Shown here: one piece after another, positions 33,448 to 46,435 of the stretch
Numbering within the stretch: the stretch's first letter is position 1
How the letters are laid out: each line of letters opens with the position of its first letter
Source: Hydractinia symbiolongicarpus
Lineage: Eukaryota > Cnidaria > Hydrozoa > Anthoathecata > Hydractiniidae
Assembly (NCBI RefSeq): GCF_029227915.1
Contig: NC_079876.1
Coordinates: 5,890,001-5,954,000, forward strand
DNA length: 64,000 nucleotides
Direction: 5' to 3'
The notes under the pieces: model-generated
Databases searched by the model: none
Told to the model about the DNA's origin: nothing
Seen by the model: only the letters and a program-made list of their open reading frames with translations
Position numbers and translations under genes: made by a program

Positions 33448-34952
33448 CTAATTTTCTAAAAAACAAAATTCAATATTTTGTTAATACCTGAAGAAGAACA
33501 AAAGTTTATATGCTCAGTGAGGATGCTCCCTATTAATCATAAATATAAAATGTTTTCCTCTTATTGCAGAATCAAATATTTACACTCTGAAAGCTACAAC
33601 GACGGTTGTAAACATTACACAGTCAATAGCAACACTTATCCTAGTCATAATATATTTCTATGTTCGAGACATAATGCCATTAAGTTGTCGTAGGTACTTC
33701 ACGAAGGATAATTTGATGTAGCATGCTGTGCATTGTTGTCAAAAATCTCTTTCTTTTGTGTTTGATGATAAGATAAGGTTTAAAAACATCACAAGTATAA
33801 AGAAATAAAAACTATAAAAAAAACAAAAAGTGTAAAAAAAGAACGGGAAGTTTTAGAGCAATATATTCACGTGTTTTTTTTTAAATAAGTTTTTTAAAAC
33901 TTCAATCGATACTTTATGATCATTAGGAGTGATACTATTATCCATCTTGTGCGATACAATAAAGAAGCATATGAAAATTTAGATAAGGTATTTCGTCTGG
34001 TCTGTGTTTTAAACGCATCAAAATTTCCTTACTCTGCCAACCCATTTTCCAGCTGTAACATCTTTCGTCATCCAAATACAATTTCATTTTATCTGCAACA
34101 TGTTTAAAGCTGCACGTCTTGTTAAAGTTAATTACAAGTCTGCAAATTACACGCATGTCATGCAACATCACAATGAATAAGCAGATACTATGGCAGTTGT
34201 AAATTCATTAAAAGACAGACCATATCGTCTATTGAATGTTATGAAATTGTTAAAACACTATTATGGCGATGATTGTCAATTTCCTGATTAGAATATTTGG
34301 TTGCTAACTAATCCTTATTCTCTCATCATCATTGGTTGAACACATTCGCAATATATCATGCATTCGGAAGTTTAATGAACGAACTAAAATGACTAAGTTT
34401 TAATCTCGGCTAAACCTAAAGAGAAATAACGGTTTTCCGACATCTTCCGAGAATGACTTCCAAGTAACGAGTACTGTACGACGACTGCCGAATGTTTGAT
34501 TTTCAATATTTTTTCGCCGAAAGAACAGATCAACTTTTACACTTAAATTTCACAACGAGTCTCAAATATTGCATTTAAAAAAGAAAGATAATTTATTAAA
34601 TTTAAGATTAAAAGACTTAAAGATAAAAAAAAAGATTCGAAAACATCATTTGAGCTTACCAAACGTCAGTTTTCCACACCACAATAAATCAAAGATCTTA
34701 ATTCATAATAATAACAATAAAAATAAACGCACTTGAAATAAAACTACTTCCCTCTTGATCGACATCGTCAAATGTTATATAAACAAAACCGGATTGTAGT
34801 TATGAACCGGAAAACCAAACGTTTCAACACTTTACTATTAAAAAAACATAGCGCGCCCTTTGTTATGTGACATTGTTATCTCACTCATGTTATGCCTCTT
34901 GAAACAGGAACTGGTTTTTAAAAATGACATCAAAATCGGAAACCACATGAGT
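33448..34952 (-). other. ETS 5' flank
   Basis: It should contain the ETS 5'UTR and promoter. AT-rich, with no recognised motif or repeat. Short open frames on both strands (33478-33693, 33916-34107, 33938-34171) are antisense or low-complexity and carry no domain. Confidence 0.35.
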
Positions 34953-34966
34953 GTTGCCATGACAAC
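34953..34966. promoter_or_regulatory. RFX X-box-like motif
   Basis: gttgccatgacaac matches the imperfect palindrome recognised by RFX factors (GTTGCC-AT-GGCAAC type) in both half-sites with one difference. RFX sites mark promoters of ciliary genes in animals. It lies 0.97 kb upstream of the plus-strand exon at 35934 and 1.5 kb upstream of ETS exon 1. It also falls in a 62-codon minus-strand open frame, so chance cannot be excluded. Confidence 0.5.
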
Positions 34967-35939
34967 TTGATATTATGTGTTCAGTAGCGAAAGATTTGGT
35001 CCAGTCATCCAGAAAAGAGAATAGGAATGTGGTCAAACGAACGCCACGTTTACTTCTTGTGGATAGAATGTGACACAAATGGCTGCATGATGTGTATAAG
35101 AAAGAAAACGTTCCATTTATGTCAACGCGACAGACTAACTACGTGTCATATTTTTTTCCACCTGCCAAAAATGGTAATTAACTTCAACTATTTACATTGA
35201 AGTGTTGGACAGAAAAGTCAATTTATTGTTAATTATAAAAATTAATTTGAAATTTGTTGGCAAAAGGTTAGACATTTTCCCAGTGCAAGCACACATTAAG
35301 AGAATGAATAACTGTCAATGATTGGCCGTGTACAACGTGACCTTGCCTAAAACTAATTTCTAATTTGCGAAGCAAAAACACATTCTAATGGGTAAAACGA
35401 AAAAATATAGATAAAAATGACTTTCAAAGCAGAATTTATGGTTCTAACTCAAAGTGGAGACAACGTCTGCTAAAGAAGGCGCTCGTCACAACTTTCTAAA
35501 ATTTCTTAGGACGCCTCCATTATGTCCTTCGTTGTTACATTTGTAATAAGAATTAACTTGTCAAAATGTTGTCATTGTGAAGAACCAATTTTTTCTCTCA
35601 CATCGATGTCATCGCATCAAGTAGGGACCCACCACACTGTAAAAGAAATGTTTTTCTTCACTGAAGTGTGCAACAAATAAATTAAACACAACTTGAATGT
35701 GTCAACATTGTCTAGCCTTGTGCCAACTCTGTATGGGAGTGTAAAGTTTGTGTTGTTGATACAATACACATTAAATGTTAAATAAAAACGTATAAAATGA
35801 AAACCAGATATTAAGCAACTTTTCTTTTAACTCAAAAATTCATGAAATTAGACAGAGACTCTTAAAAAGAGACCCTTTGGAGACAATAAAAATAGGTTTT
35901 TGTTAGTGTATTTGTTTTTCCATTCTTTTGCAGATCTCG

Positions 35940-37676
35940 ATGGCCCAAAGAAATAAGGTAAGCTACACAACGGTATTCGAGTTTTATTTACTGCTGACTC
36001 CCTAAATTAGTTGTCAATTACTTTATAAGGATGTCCTCTCTAAATAATGATGTCCTGTTCTGTATGATCCCTGTTGTCAGTTTTATTTTTGAATAATTGC
36101 GAGGGATATCCAACCAAAGTTTAGATTTGTGAAAATATTTCAGATTTGTAGAAAGCTATTATCATCGCCATGTTGTTTCAAACGACAAATATTTATTTAT
36201 CAACTTGACATGTTTTGTGCCTGTGAACACATTAAATAAGTAAATAAATAAATAAATAAAAAATTTCTATAAATAGCCACGTTATTCTTTTTATTGGTAT
36301 AGAGGGTTGATGCACTCTAACTTGAACTGCTGTGATGCAGAATAGACAAAGTTTGCAGAATGGTTTTCATACCAAATTATTACTTAAGGGTTTGCGCAAG
36401 TCACTATAAAAATAATAGTGTACCACATAAACTGAAAAATAGTAATGTAGAAATATGCAACGGCTTTCGTCGGAAAACAGCTGTTGGAATTTTTTTTTAC
36501 GCGCCAAATTATAAACATTGAATGTACAACCATAGCTCGAAAATTTTATTTTTCTTAAAGAACCTTCTTGCTTAAAGCAACAAACAAAACTTACCCAAGA
36601 AATAAAAGAATTTCTTAAAATCTGCAAAATGCGGTTAAGAGAAATTTTTCACCATTAAATTTCCACTTTTAACTCAGATTGTAATGAGGAAGGACTTTGT
36701 TTTTCCTCAAAGGATGTTGGCACGCAGTTAATATGTGAAAATAAAAGAAAGATTAACTCTTAAATTAGTTTCATCCTTGTAATTGCTTTTACTTTAATAG
36801 ACAAATGGACGAATTTTAAAATGTCTCCATGGCACAAACCACTAACCGTGACTTTTTACTTTGTCCGAATAATGGGAAGTACTGTTTCGACTTGCTTATT
36901 CAGAATAATAGGAAGCATTGTGTCAACATATTTGATCGGATTAGAAAGACAATATTAAGTTTGCATAAGCATTTAATTCTAAAAATGCCGTATAAGTTTT
37001 GTGGTTCGTCTTAATAATTTCCGGGTATAAACTGCATGTCACGATTTTGAGGAAAGAAAGACTTATTGTTGCCAAAAGAACAACAAATTTTTTATATAAG
37101 TGTTTAGTCATCAAGTGAAGGGAAAGTCAACAATGATGAAACATAAATACAAGAGATAAAAACATCATTGCTAAACTCGTCTCTAGGGCTTATAAGGTTT
37201 TATATAGGTGATAAGGTATGAAGTCCTTGCACGAAGTTGGTTTGTTAAGTAAGATATTTTTCAGCAGTAAACGGAGTACACGCTTTTTTTATACGAATAT
37301 CAAAATTATACCCAGGCTGGTCCTTATTTTTATTTCTTTATTGTTTTTAACATGAATTCTCAGCCTGATGTTCTTATAACTTATATTCTTAATAAAAGGC
37401 GTGTTGGGGAATATAAAGAAAGAAATATAAAGAAAACAAATTAGTTTTGTGTCACTTTATTTGAATCGCTCTTCACGAGGGCTTCGATCACGAAATTTTG
37501 GTGGATATTATCACAGTTCTTATAATTTCATATGACATCATGTCCAAATACTTATATTTGATTAAATTTTTTAGCAAAAAAACGAATGTAAACAAAAAAC
37601 TAGAGTAGTGAAGCGCCTGCAGCAACATTTTCATCTGTGGGGAAGAACCTTGCAAAAAACTCATGGGGAAGAGTAA
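35940..37676 (+). CDS. Possible two-exon micro-gene, 39 aa
   Basis: Exon A (35934-35957) follows a good acceptor ('ttttccattcttttgcag') and encodes MAQRNK up to AAG|gtaagc. Exon B (37575-37676) follows 'aaattttttag' and continues in phase 0 as 'QKNECKQKTRVVKRLQQHF' and 'HLWGRTLQKTHGEE' to a TAA. Codons in exon B are less AT-biased than the surroundings, and the product would be a basic amphipathic helix. Exon A is open to its 5' boundary, so it may instead be internal to a longer protein. No family is recognised. Low confidence because each exon is short. Confidence 0.3.
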
Positions 37677-38776
37677 ATAACAGACTTCACTTTGGAGCCA
37701 TGCAAATGCTTTGATAAGTCTTTCAAATAAACATCAGTATTTCCTAATCCTTTGTTTACGCGCCACCCTTCAGCGTAAATATAAATATTTTACTGCATAT
37801 ATATCAAAGCTCACTAAATAAACATCCACAAGGGAGTGTGTCAATGTAAATTTTCGTTTTTTAAATATTTAAAACAAATATTGGATGTGGTATTTAAGTT
37901 CTATAAATGGACTTCAAAAGTTTTATTTGGAGAAAGAAAAATAAACAACACTTTCTGTTGACATTTTTATAGCTGAAAATATTTCCTGTAACGGTTACTT
38001 CCGGATGACCTTCCGCACATCCGGATGACTCACTACCGTTCAGGGTTTTTTGCATAAAATCAAATAAATAAACAAATCATGCTTTTTTCTTAATAGCTCG
38101 AAACACGCACATAAAACAGACGCGTTTTGTTTTCATACACGTAGGTGCGTCTCAAAAGGACTGTATTATACATAAATGAAAACAGAATTGGTTGCCATAA
38201 CAACAGTAAACTGCTGCAATCAGCAGTTTTTTCTAAATCGGAAAATTACCCTCGCTTGTTTCAGGTTTAGTACTTTGAAGTATTGTTTAGGTATGAAATC
38301 AAATATGACTTTATTAATATAATAAGTTACTAAGCGAAGAAAAATTGATAAAAAATGATGATGTCAGCCATTTGATAATATTCAATCTTCCTAAAGGAAA
38401 TGCCGACGCCACCGATTTTAAAGACAAATTTTATGGTAGAAACGGGCGTTATACATTTATGGTAGAATCGCGCGTTATACCTTCCTTTGTTGCCGTTGTG
38501 GGTGCGTTAAAATAAAAATAAAAAACGATGTAAAAATTTGTATTCACGCCAATAAACACTAACAAAATATTTGGTTTATCTCCTAAATTGTCAAAAAAAT
38601 AAAAATAAAAAAAATTGTAATTTCATTAAAAAAGTAAACAGAGTTTTCTAATTTTTCTGTTTTAGAATCTGTCATAACTTTTAAAAATGCAAAACTAGAT
38701 GTCGCCTGATGACGTTATACACTGAAATAATTTAACCACATTTCAGCCATAGTAAAAATACAATTTTCAAACCCCA
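37677..38776. other. Non-coding spacer
   Basis: It contains 'acttccggatgaccttccgcacatccggatgac' (a short direct repeat of 'catccggatgac' type near 37995-38030) and the X-box-like site at 38191. Nothing else was recognised. Confidence 0.35.
38191..38204. promoter_or_regulatory. RFX X-box-like motif
   Basis: gttgccataacaac, two intact half-sites around a central AT. It is followed within 20 bp by a small hairpin (actgctgcaatcagcagt). No gene start is evident next to it. Confidence 0.4.
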
Positions 38777-38999
38777 CAAATGGCGTTACAAATTCCTCAA
38801 ATGACCTTACAAACTTTTCAAATGGCGTTCCAAATCTCTCAAATGGCGTTACAAATCTCTCAAATGGCGTTACAAATCCCTCGAACGGCGTTACAAATCT
38901 CTCAAATGGCGTAAAAATCTCTCAAATGGCGTTACAAATCTCTCGAACGGCGTTACAAATCTCTCAAATGGCGTAAAAATCTCTCAAATGGCGTTACAA
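38777..38999 (+). repeat. 21-bp tandem repeat, about 10.7 copies
   Basis: The consensus unit is caaatggcgttacaaatctct. Some units have 'cgaacggcg' and two are shortened by a base ('ggcgtaaaaatct'). The contiguous array and lack of unique spacers exclude a CRISPR-like structure. Confidence 0.95.
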
Positions 39000-41423
39000 G
39001 AACAATTATCATTGTTGCTTGTAAATTAAGAAGCAAAAATGATTTAAAATTAATTCTTGTATCGCTAAGTTTAAAATACATTTTTTTCAGCGGAAGTAAA
39101 ATCTTTTATTAAAACAGAAAGCAGCTTATATGAACGTCTTTTATTTCACGCTGCGCAAAATTAAAACTGTTCCTATCAAAACAGTTGGCATTAGAAAGTT
39201 GTACCATGTAATCGCTTTAAAGATTATTGCGCACAAGTACATAGAAACTAAGACACCTATCATTTAACACTAAGGAGTTAGCTAAGTGCGTGTATTTGAG
39301 AGAAATAGGCGTTGGAAACAATAATCGCAGCAAGCCATTGCGATACTTTACTATCATTTGACTGGATTTAACCTTCGTGTAACTTTAATCATCCCATTGG
39401 ATTTTATTTGCACGTGACATGTCTGATTACAATGCGTGGTTTTCATCCTCTTCCTTATTTTTTTACAAACTTTATAATTAATCATCTTTATTAAAAACCA
39501 TACTTCATGCACTCTCCATCGCTGATACTTTTATTGTTCTTAATTGACTATTCCGATAATTAATTCAATCGTGGCAATTCCTTAATCTAAATTTGTCCAA
39601 ATTTCGCGACATGTTGTTGTATTTTCGAATATTTTAACGCAAGCGCAAAATTTTTCAAACCTATATGTGATTAGTGTGATTTCAGCATTATCTAATAAAT
39701 TTAAGAATGTGTGGAGAAGAGCATGATATGATTAACGAGGACATGAGCTTCTAATTGTTGTAATCAAACATCATTTCCGTTTTGAGACAATATAAATTAC
39801 AAGGGGGTATTAAATCGACTCAGATAAATTAAATATACCGCGAGTTTTATTTTACACAACAATCAAATACCCCCTGGTGGATATTTATAAAGTACTCTTT
39901 AGCAAACAAATTTATCCTAGATTCATTTCCGCGACCACTGCAACGTTTTTAAATATATAGTTAGCATGTCCACTTAAGTTACTCACAAATGACACTCGCA
40001 CGCTTACGAATTAGGCCCGTATACCTTTACATGTAATCGCGTAAGAAAAACACAAGAATGGAAAAAATTCTGTTAAAACAACGATGCTTGAAGATTTTGG
40101 GTCAATTTTAAAATTTTCCTCGTTAATATAAAGAAATGGTAGCTACGTTTTCGATAATGATGCATGGACGCATGGTATAGAAGTGCTACGGGAGTATAAC
40201 GAGTCCAATACAGATCATTATTATAGACCTGTTTATCTGCAAAGAATACGCAATAAATTTGTAAAAAGTTTGGAAATATTTTTAATCGCTAAGTATGAAG
40301 ATTATAATAAACATTTAGTCCTGCAAAATATAACAAAACAAACAAACAAACCTTCGAACAAATTTACAAACATCTCACCTCTGAAAAGCGATCACCACGT
40401 TTCAAACACACGACTGTACAACCATTTAATAAAAACTACTTCGTTGTTTTAGCCAAGTTTATTTACCAACATAACAATTGTGATTTGTAGAAAAAATAAA
40501 ATTGTTCTTCCTTGTTGATTTTAAAACATATTCTGTTAAGCGGAAGAGAATTCCGTCATGTTAGCTGATTCACACTTGGTTAATAAAAGGCTGCAATAAT
40601 TAAATTTCTTGAAAGTTTATTTACAATACCACACACCCTCCACCACAGATGCTTTATTTAGTTCAATTGCGTGACCTCTTAGAATATTATGGAGAAATTT
40701 TCGAGGTATTTCAGATATTTCGAGTAAATTTTACGTTATATTTAAGTAATTTCGAATCTTTCTTCACGGCTATTAATTTGTTCAGTGTTCCCTTTTTTTA
40801 TTTGTTACGCTACGACATTTGTTATGCTCTCGAAGACATATCATTAGGTAACGCATTTTCTAAAACAAAAGAATTTAATTACTTTTACGCTATTTCTAGG
40901 ATATCTGACCACGGTAATTATCCGATGAAAGGGTTCCTTTTTTAGACATCAGTTAATAAATACATCGTTTATTAATCTTGTTAAGTTTTAAAATAAATAA
41001 ATAAATAAATAAAGTTAGTTTCCAAGCCTCTCATATATTGGGTGGGATTTAAAAATATTTAAGCTATTTGTTTTGGTTTTTGTTTTGTTGTTAGTTTTGA
41101 ATTTTTTGAAACTTACTTTTACTGGAGAATAAAAATAAATTGATATAAATGTAACATATTTAAATAAAAACCCAACTTATATCAAATTTTGGTATTTATA
41201 ATTGCATTAACAAAGAAATATCGAAGGTTTGCCAGCGCGGAACTGATTGCTGCAGAAGTAAGTGATAAAAACAACAACGCGATAATAATATTTTGTAAAC
41301 TTTTAATATGCAAATAAAAATAGCGGAAATAATTGAAATTGTGATTATTAGAAAATAACTCATTTCCGCACTATTTTCGAACGAAGTAGTAATGTTTATT
41401 CTCGTATGTAATACCATCATACG
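39000..41423. other. AT-rich intergenic DNA
   Basis: Open frames of 89 and 98 codons (40183-40452, 40649-40945) each sit behind an AG, but they have AT-driven composition and no domain, so they are not called. An (AAAT)n tract lies near 40990-41015. Confidence 0.35.
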
Positions 41424-41571
41424 AAACAAACAAACAAACAAACAAACAAACAAACAAACAAACAAACAAACAAACAAACAAACAAACAAACAAACAAACA
41501 AACAAACAAACAAACAAACAAACAAACAAACAAACAAACAAACAAACAAACAAACAAACAAACAAACAAAC
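41424..41571. repeat. (AAAC)37 microsatellite
   Basis: 148 bp of uninterrupted aaac units. Tetranucleotide periodicity keeps frames open on both strands (CLFV and KQTN peptides). These are artefacts, not genes. The uninterrupted purity suggests a young, length-variable locus. Confidence 0.98.
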
Positions 41572-41577
41572 TTCCAC

Positions 41578-41740
41578 GTAAAAATCCAAACAACAGCAAC
41601 GACGACTACGACAATGATGACGACGATACAGAAACAAGGACGACGGAAACAACGACAGCACCAACGACTACGACAACGATGACGTCGACAAAAAAGAGGA
41701 CGACGAAAACAAGAGCAACACCAAACGACTACTACTACGA
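41578..41740 (+). repeat. Degenerate (ACR) triplet-rich tract
   Basis: 'acaacagcaacgacgactacgacaa' and similar triplets continue with near-strict 3-bp periodicity directly after the (AAAC)n tract, giving Thr/Arg/Asp-rich open frames. A compound microsatellite, not a gene. Confidence 0.75.
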
Positions 41741-42394
41741 TAGTTAGTTTCAAAACCATATTGATTTTAGCTGGCGTAAGCATGCCTCGTTTTCCAACGC
41801 TGTCTACTAGTTCTACATATCTGCAAAAACAAAGCTTTCGTAGCCTGTGGATGTTATGTAAGGTAGCTCTGCTTAACCATTTCGAGAAGTAACCAAAAAT
41901 TCGACCTAATATGCTCGGATTTGCAGTTATTTGTTAATTTCATACTTTTATTTTGTTGACATGGTGGTATTGTGTAGATGTCAAAATTATTAAGTGTTTA
42001 GAGGGTGTTCTTATGATTGATAAGAATTTGGTATTTAATTCTGTTCCTCAACCTGTGCTTCACAGAAACAAAATGTCTTACAAGTACAGGAAACAAGATA
42101 GACAAAACAAACAAAACAAACAAACAAACAAGTAAATAAATAAACGAATATTTTTTCATGGTGACAGATATTTGTTGTTTCAAAAATAATTCCTAATATA
42201 GCAATCCTTTTCTTTAGATGCAGCGTGAAGAATAAACGCTTAACAACTTGTACATATACCTTAATCACAATGTAACTAAAAACTATTGTTGGAAGCAACT
42301 TTGCTCTTTCTCAAACTTCTACAGAACAATTTACTCACAAGACAAATTAAGCTGGCTCGCATATATAATATCTCTTTTCCTTTGCTTGGTATTC

Positions 42395-42502
42395 TAGTTT
42401 GTTCGGTATTTTAATTTGTTCGGTATTTTTGTCCGTTCAGTATTTTTTGTTTGTTTGGTATTTTTGTTTGTTCGGTATTTTTGTTTGTTCGGTATTTTTC
42501 GT
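42395..42502 (+). repeat. 17-bp tandem repeat, about 6 copies
   Basis: The unit 'tttgttcggtatttttg' is repeated with small changes ('gtccgttcagtatttttt', 'gtttgtttggtattttt'). Confidence 0.9.
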
Positions 42503-43129
42503 CACAGATAGATTTACTATAGCAATTTTTTGTCTTGCCATAGACAGAGAACGTTTGGAGACAATACATGTAAACACCAAAACTTTGATCGAGGTGGCGA
42601 CCGGTTGTCCTTATTTTTTTTCTGAAGGAATCTAGGTCAATATTGTTCCTTATTACGTTGTTTAAAAAGTAAGAAATCTGTCTAATAGAGTTTTTTAACT
42701 TACTTATTCAATTTTGAGCCAGCAACTAAAATGGAATAACTATTTCTACATTTGATTTACCGTATCCCAACATTGACTTGTTCTGCCAAACATCAGTCTA
42801 AATGTTTTTACAAACATGCCCGTATTGTCTTAAAAAATACTCTACGCAAGAGGATAAACAAAGAGTTACAAATTGTGGTGACATCAACACAAAAAAGTTG
42901 ACCACCTTACCGTTTGTCCGTTGTGAATGTCGTGTGTCCTGTCAGCGTCAAATGACTTGACCTGTATGTTACTAAAAGGCGGAAAAATACACAGTCTCAC
43001 GAATAATTTTGAACAAAAAACTGAATGAAAATAAATCAAGCGAATAATTGCTTCATTAGATACTGCAAACAATCTTTTAATTAATTCACGATTATTAATT
43101 AGTTATGTTGATCACGTGATTAGAAGGGC

Positions 43130-43171
43130 GTGTCATGGTAACTAATGTTTATATCCTGTTGTCATGGTAAC
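43130..43171. promoter_or_regulatory. Pair of RFX X-box-like motifs
   Basis: gtgtcatggtaac at 43130-43142 and gttgtcatggtaac at 43158-43171 share the right half-site CATGGTAAC of the X-box. About 30 bp further is 'gttttatag' and then a possible donor 'gatac|gtgagt' at 43225, so a short first exon could start here on the plus strand. Function is inferred only from motif match and pairing. Confidence 0.45.
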
Positions 43172-43472
43172 TATGGTATGCATTTTTTTGGTTTTATAGA
43201 AAGAAGCTGGTTGTAGATAGATACGTGAGTATAATTAGCAAACAAATCTAGGTATTATTATTTGAATTATTGTTGAATGTTCATCATTCTTTGAACGTGA
43301 CAATTTAGTTGGAATCTAGACGTATTTTGTTGCAAAAATATGACGATTTCAAGGCTATTTGGATATTGAAGACTAAAATTTGATTTGTAAATATACTAAA
43401 ATTTTGCGATGTTAAGTTTGCGAAAACTAACCAAATAACTTGGTTGTAGCCACTAGCTGTGTTCTATTACAG

Positions 43473-43732
43473 AAAGAAAAGATGTACAAAGAGTGACATG
43501 CTCTATTGAAATTAACGTGTTCCTTTCTACCTCTCTCCCAACCAAAATTACCAAAAAACGGAATTCAGATGAACGATACAAACGGCCAGTTAGTTTGTCC
43601 AAGAAGATAAACGGCCCGCTTAAATACAACAGCCCGTCAAAAGACATGCCAGAAAAACGATACTATTTCATACATACATACATTACTCATAGTTTGATGT
43701 GTGAATGGTACGATTTCCTTTTAAATATTTAA
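43473..43732 (+). CDS. Exon-like open frame, about 86 codons, no start codon
   Basis: Follows an acceptor ('tgttctattacag'). It reads in one frame from its second base to a TAA, with a Lys/Arg/Ser-rich segment ('KITKKRNSDERYKRPVSL', 'NSPSKDMPEKRYY'). It has no ATG at its start, so it would be a terminal exon whose upstream partner would have to end in phase 1. The nearest upstream candidate (43200-43224) gives an in-frame stop. It may be an exon, a relic or chance. No family is recognised. Confidence 0.2.
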
Positions 43733-45738
43733 CACTAAAAATAATTATAATGGAAATCAAGTTTCTTCCTTCTTTTATTCTTAATTTCGTCGTGTTAATT
43801 AAACACATCAACTCATGCTGCTAATTGCGTTTAATTACGGAGTGATCGTCGTAAGGAAACAATAATGACCTGAGCTGAACAACTTTTTAGAAAAGTCATT
43901 TTTAAATGAACATAAAAATACTAGTTATTAAGTATTAATGATGGCGGGGGAAGGTTCTATTGTTAGATAAATTGTTTTGAAAGAATGTTTGGTTGTGTCA
44001 AGTTAATTTGTAATGACAGGGAGATTAACTTCACGGAATTTCGTTTTAATTGTGTCCTAGACACATGTTTTACGACGGCTTATAATGATGTAAATATTTG
44101 CAACGCGAAGTAAAATTTACCCTACACGTTAGCCAATAAAACTCGTCATTAAAACGTCAGTTTATGAAAACAGAGAAATGTGAAAAAAATCGTTAAATAC
44201 CGTTAATTCTCGATGACAACGCCCGTGGCGTTTACTTCAAAAATCGCTTCTCTGTGACAATTAATATTAGTTGTGCTCACTAATGTATTCCATGAGACGC
44301 ATTGAGGCGTTTAGTGATAAAGAAGTTCATATCAAAATTTTATCTAGAAGAAGGGGGAAAGGGGGGGGGGGGGATTAACCTAATCTATATATCGATATAT
44401 ATACATCGAGATCGAGGGGTAAAATCGAGAGTTTTTGGTTCGTATAATACTTGCGTATTGATATGTTCGTACAATCTAGTGTTAAAACAAAATACAAACT
44501 TGTTTCAAACACAATTTTAAAATCTTTCAGAAGAGTAATCAAGAAAATAAGGAAACAAAAACCTTGGCGGAAGTTCGGTGGCAGTTCAGGAAGTGAAAAT
44601 TAACCAAATTTACAGCTGATCATAAAATCTACTTTTGGCAAATAAATTAATAATAAACGACCACGTGATTATATAACTACCAATTAAAAACAATGTGAAT
44701 TCCCACATGTAAACCCACATCAGAGACATTTTATAATAACCATGTTATCAAAATATAATTATAAATTTCATAAGCCAATATCAACGCGTTTTTGACAAAA
44801 ATCGTTAAAAAATAGCTAAACACAACTCCATTACGTTTAAAAATATTTGTTATTTCTTTCAAAATATTTTATGTATACGTCCAACCTGATCTAAAAAACA
44901 CTTTTAACAACAGCTCAAATAAAATTAAAGAAAAATAGACCTTTCCGAATTTCTTAATTATGCAAAACTAAATTAAAGTGGTCAATACTAAAAATGATTC
45001 TATCCCTAAGTTCCTTACCAACAGGTAAAATAAATTACCTAATTTCGTAAATATTTCTGTTCCTTAAGTGTCTCAATTGCAAGCTGAGAGTTACGGTCAA
45101 ACCCTTTATATAGCCGAGCTTTCTAAGAATAGCCTCGTTTTCAAAATAATTATTTTCTTCAAATCTAAATAAAATCCACCCATAATATTATATTGCTCTA
45201 AAAACTTCAGTTTTGTCATGATAATTCGATATTCCATTTGATATTCCATCTGAATATCCTTTGAAGAGCATAAAATCATTTTAAAATTTTGGATGACGTC
45301 ATAATTATTTTAATTTATGAAATTTATAAAAAAGGTATATTACGACACTAATAAATAAAACCAAAAAATACACAAAGGAAATGTAACATTGCAGCGATTC
45401 GTGTGGTGAATGATCGAGTATAAGCAACACAAAGTTTGGGTTAGGGTTCAATGTTACTTACGTTTCATGTTCAATTCGCGTGTTTGATCTTTCCATTATG
45501 TTGATGCGCTAACCACAATCAAGAAAAGGTATAGTTAAAATCACGTTTTATGTATGTAATTCACATAACTCGTGGAACAATGGAAGTCTTAAAAACCACT
45601 ACTGCTTTAGAATCTGTAGTTTCGTTTTAATCTTTTCGTTTCAGGCGGCCTGTTGCTTACTGGTAGCTTCTTTCTTACCGAATTTAATTTTCGCTTATAA
45701 AGAGAAAATGAAATAAAAAGGTGTAATACTAACCCGTG
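43733..45738. other. AT-rich intergenic DNA
   Basis: Contains a poly-G tract near 44360 and one more short acceptor-plus-frame ('tctttcag' at about 44523-44530, then 'KSNQENKETKTLAEVRWQF' to a TGA at 44594), too short to call. Nothing else was recognised. Confidence 0.3.
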
Positions 45739-45850
45739 TGCCCCAACCCAGCCAAATTATTTACCCACCCATCACCCACTTAGCCAAATTAATTATCCAC
45801 TAACCCCCACCCAGCCAAAATATTTACCTATCCACCCCAATCTACTCCAA
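45739..45850. repeat. About 34-40 bp C-rich tandem repeat, 3 copies
   Basis: Repeated 'ccaacccagccaaattatttacc', 'cccacttagccaaattaatta' and 'cccacccagccaaaatatttacc' blocks. Non-coding. Confidence 0.7.
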
Positions 45851-46435
45851 AAAATATGGATAAGAAGCATTGATAAGAATTACAGATGATTCAAAAGAAT
45901 TTAAAGATGTTTTTCTTTTGAGTCATGGAAACACTAAAGATTCCGGAAAGAACTACCAGAAAAAAGTTTGAAAACAAGTAAAGTTGTACTGGATCAGCAA
46001 AATGAGTTAATAAATTTTTGATTGTTGAATCCGGTGGTCCTATTACATCGCAAACAATAGTTAATTAGCCGAGAAACTTTAAGCAAATTACAAACCGAAA
46101 AGCAAGTCTAAAAATAAAAGAAACATTACCAACCGACGAGCTCACGTCCTCACTTGGAGGAAACTTTGTTGCATCTCAAGAGAAGATAAACTGAGAAACT
46201 GATATCTTTCATTATACTTAAAAACACATACATAGCTTTTGGTTGTATGGACAGGCAAATAAATGACATAGTATCATTTTGCTGTGGTGGTGCACATTCA
46301 TGACTCTTAGGAGTAGATACAACATCCTATCTTTATGATATGTGATTGTCTGACACTTGTTATAGCAATTAAAGAATCAATAATACGAAAACAGGTAAAC
46401 AATTATGTTCCATATATCCAAAGCTAAAGATTTAC

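Noticed and set aside
34890-35078. 62-codon minus-strand frame
   Set aside because: No ATG context, splice partner or family signature; kept only as a caution for the X-box call at 34953.
38777-38999. Short regular repeats that might suggest a CRISPR array
   Set aside because: The units are contiguous with no unique spacers and the genome is eukaryotic; this is a minisatellite.
40183-40945. Two open frames (89 and 98 codons) behind AG dinucleotides
   Set aside because: Composition is driven by AT content, with no domain and no downstream exon in phase.
41196-41783. Long open frames with CLFV or KQTN repeats
   Set aside because: They follow from the (AAAC)n tract, which has no stops in several frames.
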